Source: Ruminococcaceae bacterium UBA7080 (lineage in GTDB: Bacteria; Bacillota; Clostridia; Oscillospirales; Acutalibacteraceae). Taken from it: a stretch of 6,633 nucleotides of DNA. The DNA is taken from contig DKZG01000001.1 in assembly GCA_002493595.1 (NCBI GenBank), forward strand, positions 10,168 through 16,800, read 5' to 3'. The position numbers and the translations under genes are program-made. Positions within the stretch are counted from its first letter, which is position 1; each line of letters begins with the position of its first letter. The notes under the pieces are model-generated. The model searched no databases. It saw nothing but the letters and a program-made list of their open reading frames with translations, and had not been told where the DNA came from. Shown here piece by piece: positions 6,054-6,633 of the stretch.

Positions 6054-6453
6054 AATTGCCGACAGTATAAGTGTTCTTATGGACACATAAGTTTTCTTAT
6101 ACTATCTGTGAAATACATAGATATAAATAAATAATCGGAGCAATATGCGGGAACTGCGTACAACGATTGCATAATGGCAATGTATCACTACTCTCCTATT
6201 ATGGTGACATAATCAGGTTCGTAACAACGTGACGCTCAAGGAATCCGCAGGGACAGATCTCTGTTGAGGAGATAAGCCCTCACTGTAGCGACAACCTCCA
6301 CAATAAGTTATATGCAACGATGCTTATTGAATATGCGCTCGGTACTACCTGACATGACAGGTCAATCTGTGATGGATTGTTAAATGTAGAAATCTTATCT
6401 TCTACTCATGTGTATTGTGGAACTCTTATTGCCGGAGTTGATAGGAAGGCAAT
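6021..6453 (+). ncRNA. group I intron-like RNA interrupting the tape measure gene
   Basis: Helices appear in group I order. P1-like: exon AGGGA (6015-6019) with TCCCT (6030-6034). P2-like at 6061-6109. P3: GGAG 6137-6140 with CTCC 6296-6299. P4: TGCGG 6146-6150 with CCGCA 6245-6249. P5-like: GTAC 6158-6161 with GTAT 6182-6185, and ATTGC 6166-6170 with GCAAT 6177-6181. A GTGA-capped stem spans 6195-6217. P7: AGCGACA 6287-6293 with TGCGCT 6334-6339, with A6291 bulged. P8: CAATAAG 6301-6307 with CTTATTG 6323-6329. P9-type hairpins lie at 6347-6362, 6363-6379, 6386-6405 and 6421-6453. The crossed P3/P7 pairing and the CAATATGCGGGAAC segment, close to the classic P element, are the strongest signs. 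T before the proposed 5' splice site fits the family, but no U-G wobble is obvious and the P7 bulge sits further in than usual. The 3' end is not defined and no homing endonuclease gene is seen on the plus strand. Confidence 0.7.
6061..6109 (+). other. nested stem-loop, probable P2 of the intron
   Basis: AGTATAAG (6064-6071) pairs perfectly with CTTATACT (6096-6103). Inside, CTTATG (6076-6081) pairs with CATAAG (6086-6091) around GACA, or alternatively GTGTTC (6071-6076) with GGACAC (6081-6086). There is no T-run after it, so it is not an intrinsic terminator for the shortened tape measure frame. Its place between the P1-like hairpin and P3 fits an extended P2 domain of a group I intron. Confidence 0.55.
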
Positions 6454-6504
6454 TTTAAGAAGCAATATGGAAAGAAATTAATAAATTTGTTGTGATAGCA
6501 TAAA
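6454..6504. other. short AT-rich spacer, no gene seen
   Basis: Between the last intron hairpin and the stop of the minus-strand gene I see only an AAATT/AATTT mini-palindrome (6476-6489) and stop codons in all plus-strand frames. There is no clear terminator for the minus-strand gene and no recognisable 3' splice junction. Confidence 0.5.
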
Positions 6505-6633
6505 CTAAAAGTCTGAATTGCATTTGTTACAATGATACTGCTTACCAATCTTTTTACTACCTAATCCAAATAAGCCTGTAGATACCACTCTCCCTACCAT
6601 TGATATTTTTGATGTGTTTGTTGATGAACAGTA
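6505..6633 (-). CDS. C-terminal part of a minus-strand hypothetical protein with CxxC end
   Basis: The last 42 codons of a minus-strand gene: it runs in from the right edge and stops at TAG (reverse complement of CTA at 6505-6507). The visible part has a Ser/Thr-rich stretch, a Gly-rich segment VGRVVSTGLFGLGSKKIGK, and the end YHCNKCNSDF. The CNKC pair followed by an aromatic end resembles half of a zinc ribbon, as found at the C-terminus of many small bacterial proteins. I do not recognise the family. It is the only minus-strand gene I support, facing the tape measure gene convergently. It lies where a second tape measure exon might have been expected, so it is either cargo inside the intron or marks a break in the phage module. 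The frame is open through the window edge; its composition and motif, more than its length, suggest it is real. Confidence 0.5.
   Translation of the reverse strand, partial: YCSSTNTSKISMVGRVVSTGLFGLGSKKIGKQYHCNKCNSDF

Noticed and set aside
6061..6109. Transcription terminator for the tape measure gene
   Set aside because: The nested stem is AT-rich and lacks a following T-run; its place fits the P2 domain of the intron.
6021..6500. Group II intron or retroelement
   Set aside because: No GUGYG-type 5' end, no domain V-like AGC hairpin with GAAA loop and no reverse transcriptase frame are seen; the helix order fits group I better.
6454..6633. Second tape measure exon on the plus strand
   Set aside because: All plus-strand frames have repeated stops here; only the minus strand reads as plausible protein.

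Overview
The window looks like part of a double-stranded DNA tailed phage or prophage of a low-GC Gram-positive bacterium, most likely a Clostridia/Lachnospiraceae-type gut Firmicute. The evidence is AT-rich DNA, strong AGGAG-type ribosome sites, tightly packed genes almost all on the plus strand, an Amidase_3 endolysin next to an LLH-type holin, and a TP901-type tape measure protein. The host assignment is inference from style and protein families, not from a marker gene.

Layout. At 105-371 is a small Cys-rich protein whose ribosome site lies inside a hairpin, followed by a strong intrinsic terminator (425-488). At 507-1868 a 65-residue protein is coupled (TAA then ATG, no gap) to a divergent cysteine desulfurase-like PLP enzyme. 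The lysis cassette follows: amidase with an SH3 domain (1901-2725), a tandem 38-bp repeat carrying a possible 10-codon leader, the LLH holin (2819-3211) and a membrane-anchored coiled-coil protein (3227-3751). Next are a RusA-type Holliday junction resolvase (3809-4240) that lacks a normal start codon, a DUF1617-like helical protein (4266-4640), a 70-residue helical protein (4653-4865) and the tape measure gene (from 4875).

The tape measure frame runs through a typical TP901 domain and stops abruptly at 6053. Behind it lies a non-coding stretch that folds with the helix order of a group I intron core, including the crossed P3/P7 pairing: P3 5', P4 5', P4 3', P7 5', P3 3', P8, P7 3', then P9-type hairpins. 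The likely 5' splice site is after T6020, leaving 382 intact exon codons. No second exon is visible. Instead the right end (6505-6633) holds the 3' end of a minus-strand gene ending in a CxxC motif.

The genes together point to a late region (lysis, DNA processing, tail) in which lysis genes come before the tape measure. The items most worth checking are the intron in the tape measure gene, the phage-borne cysteine desulfurase-like enzyme with altered PLP-contact residues, the ATA start of the resolvase, and the duplicated start region of the holin.
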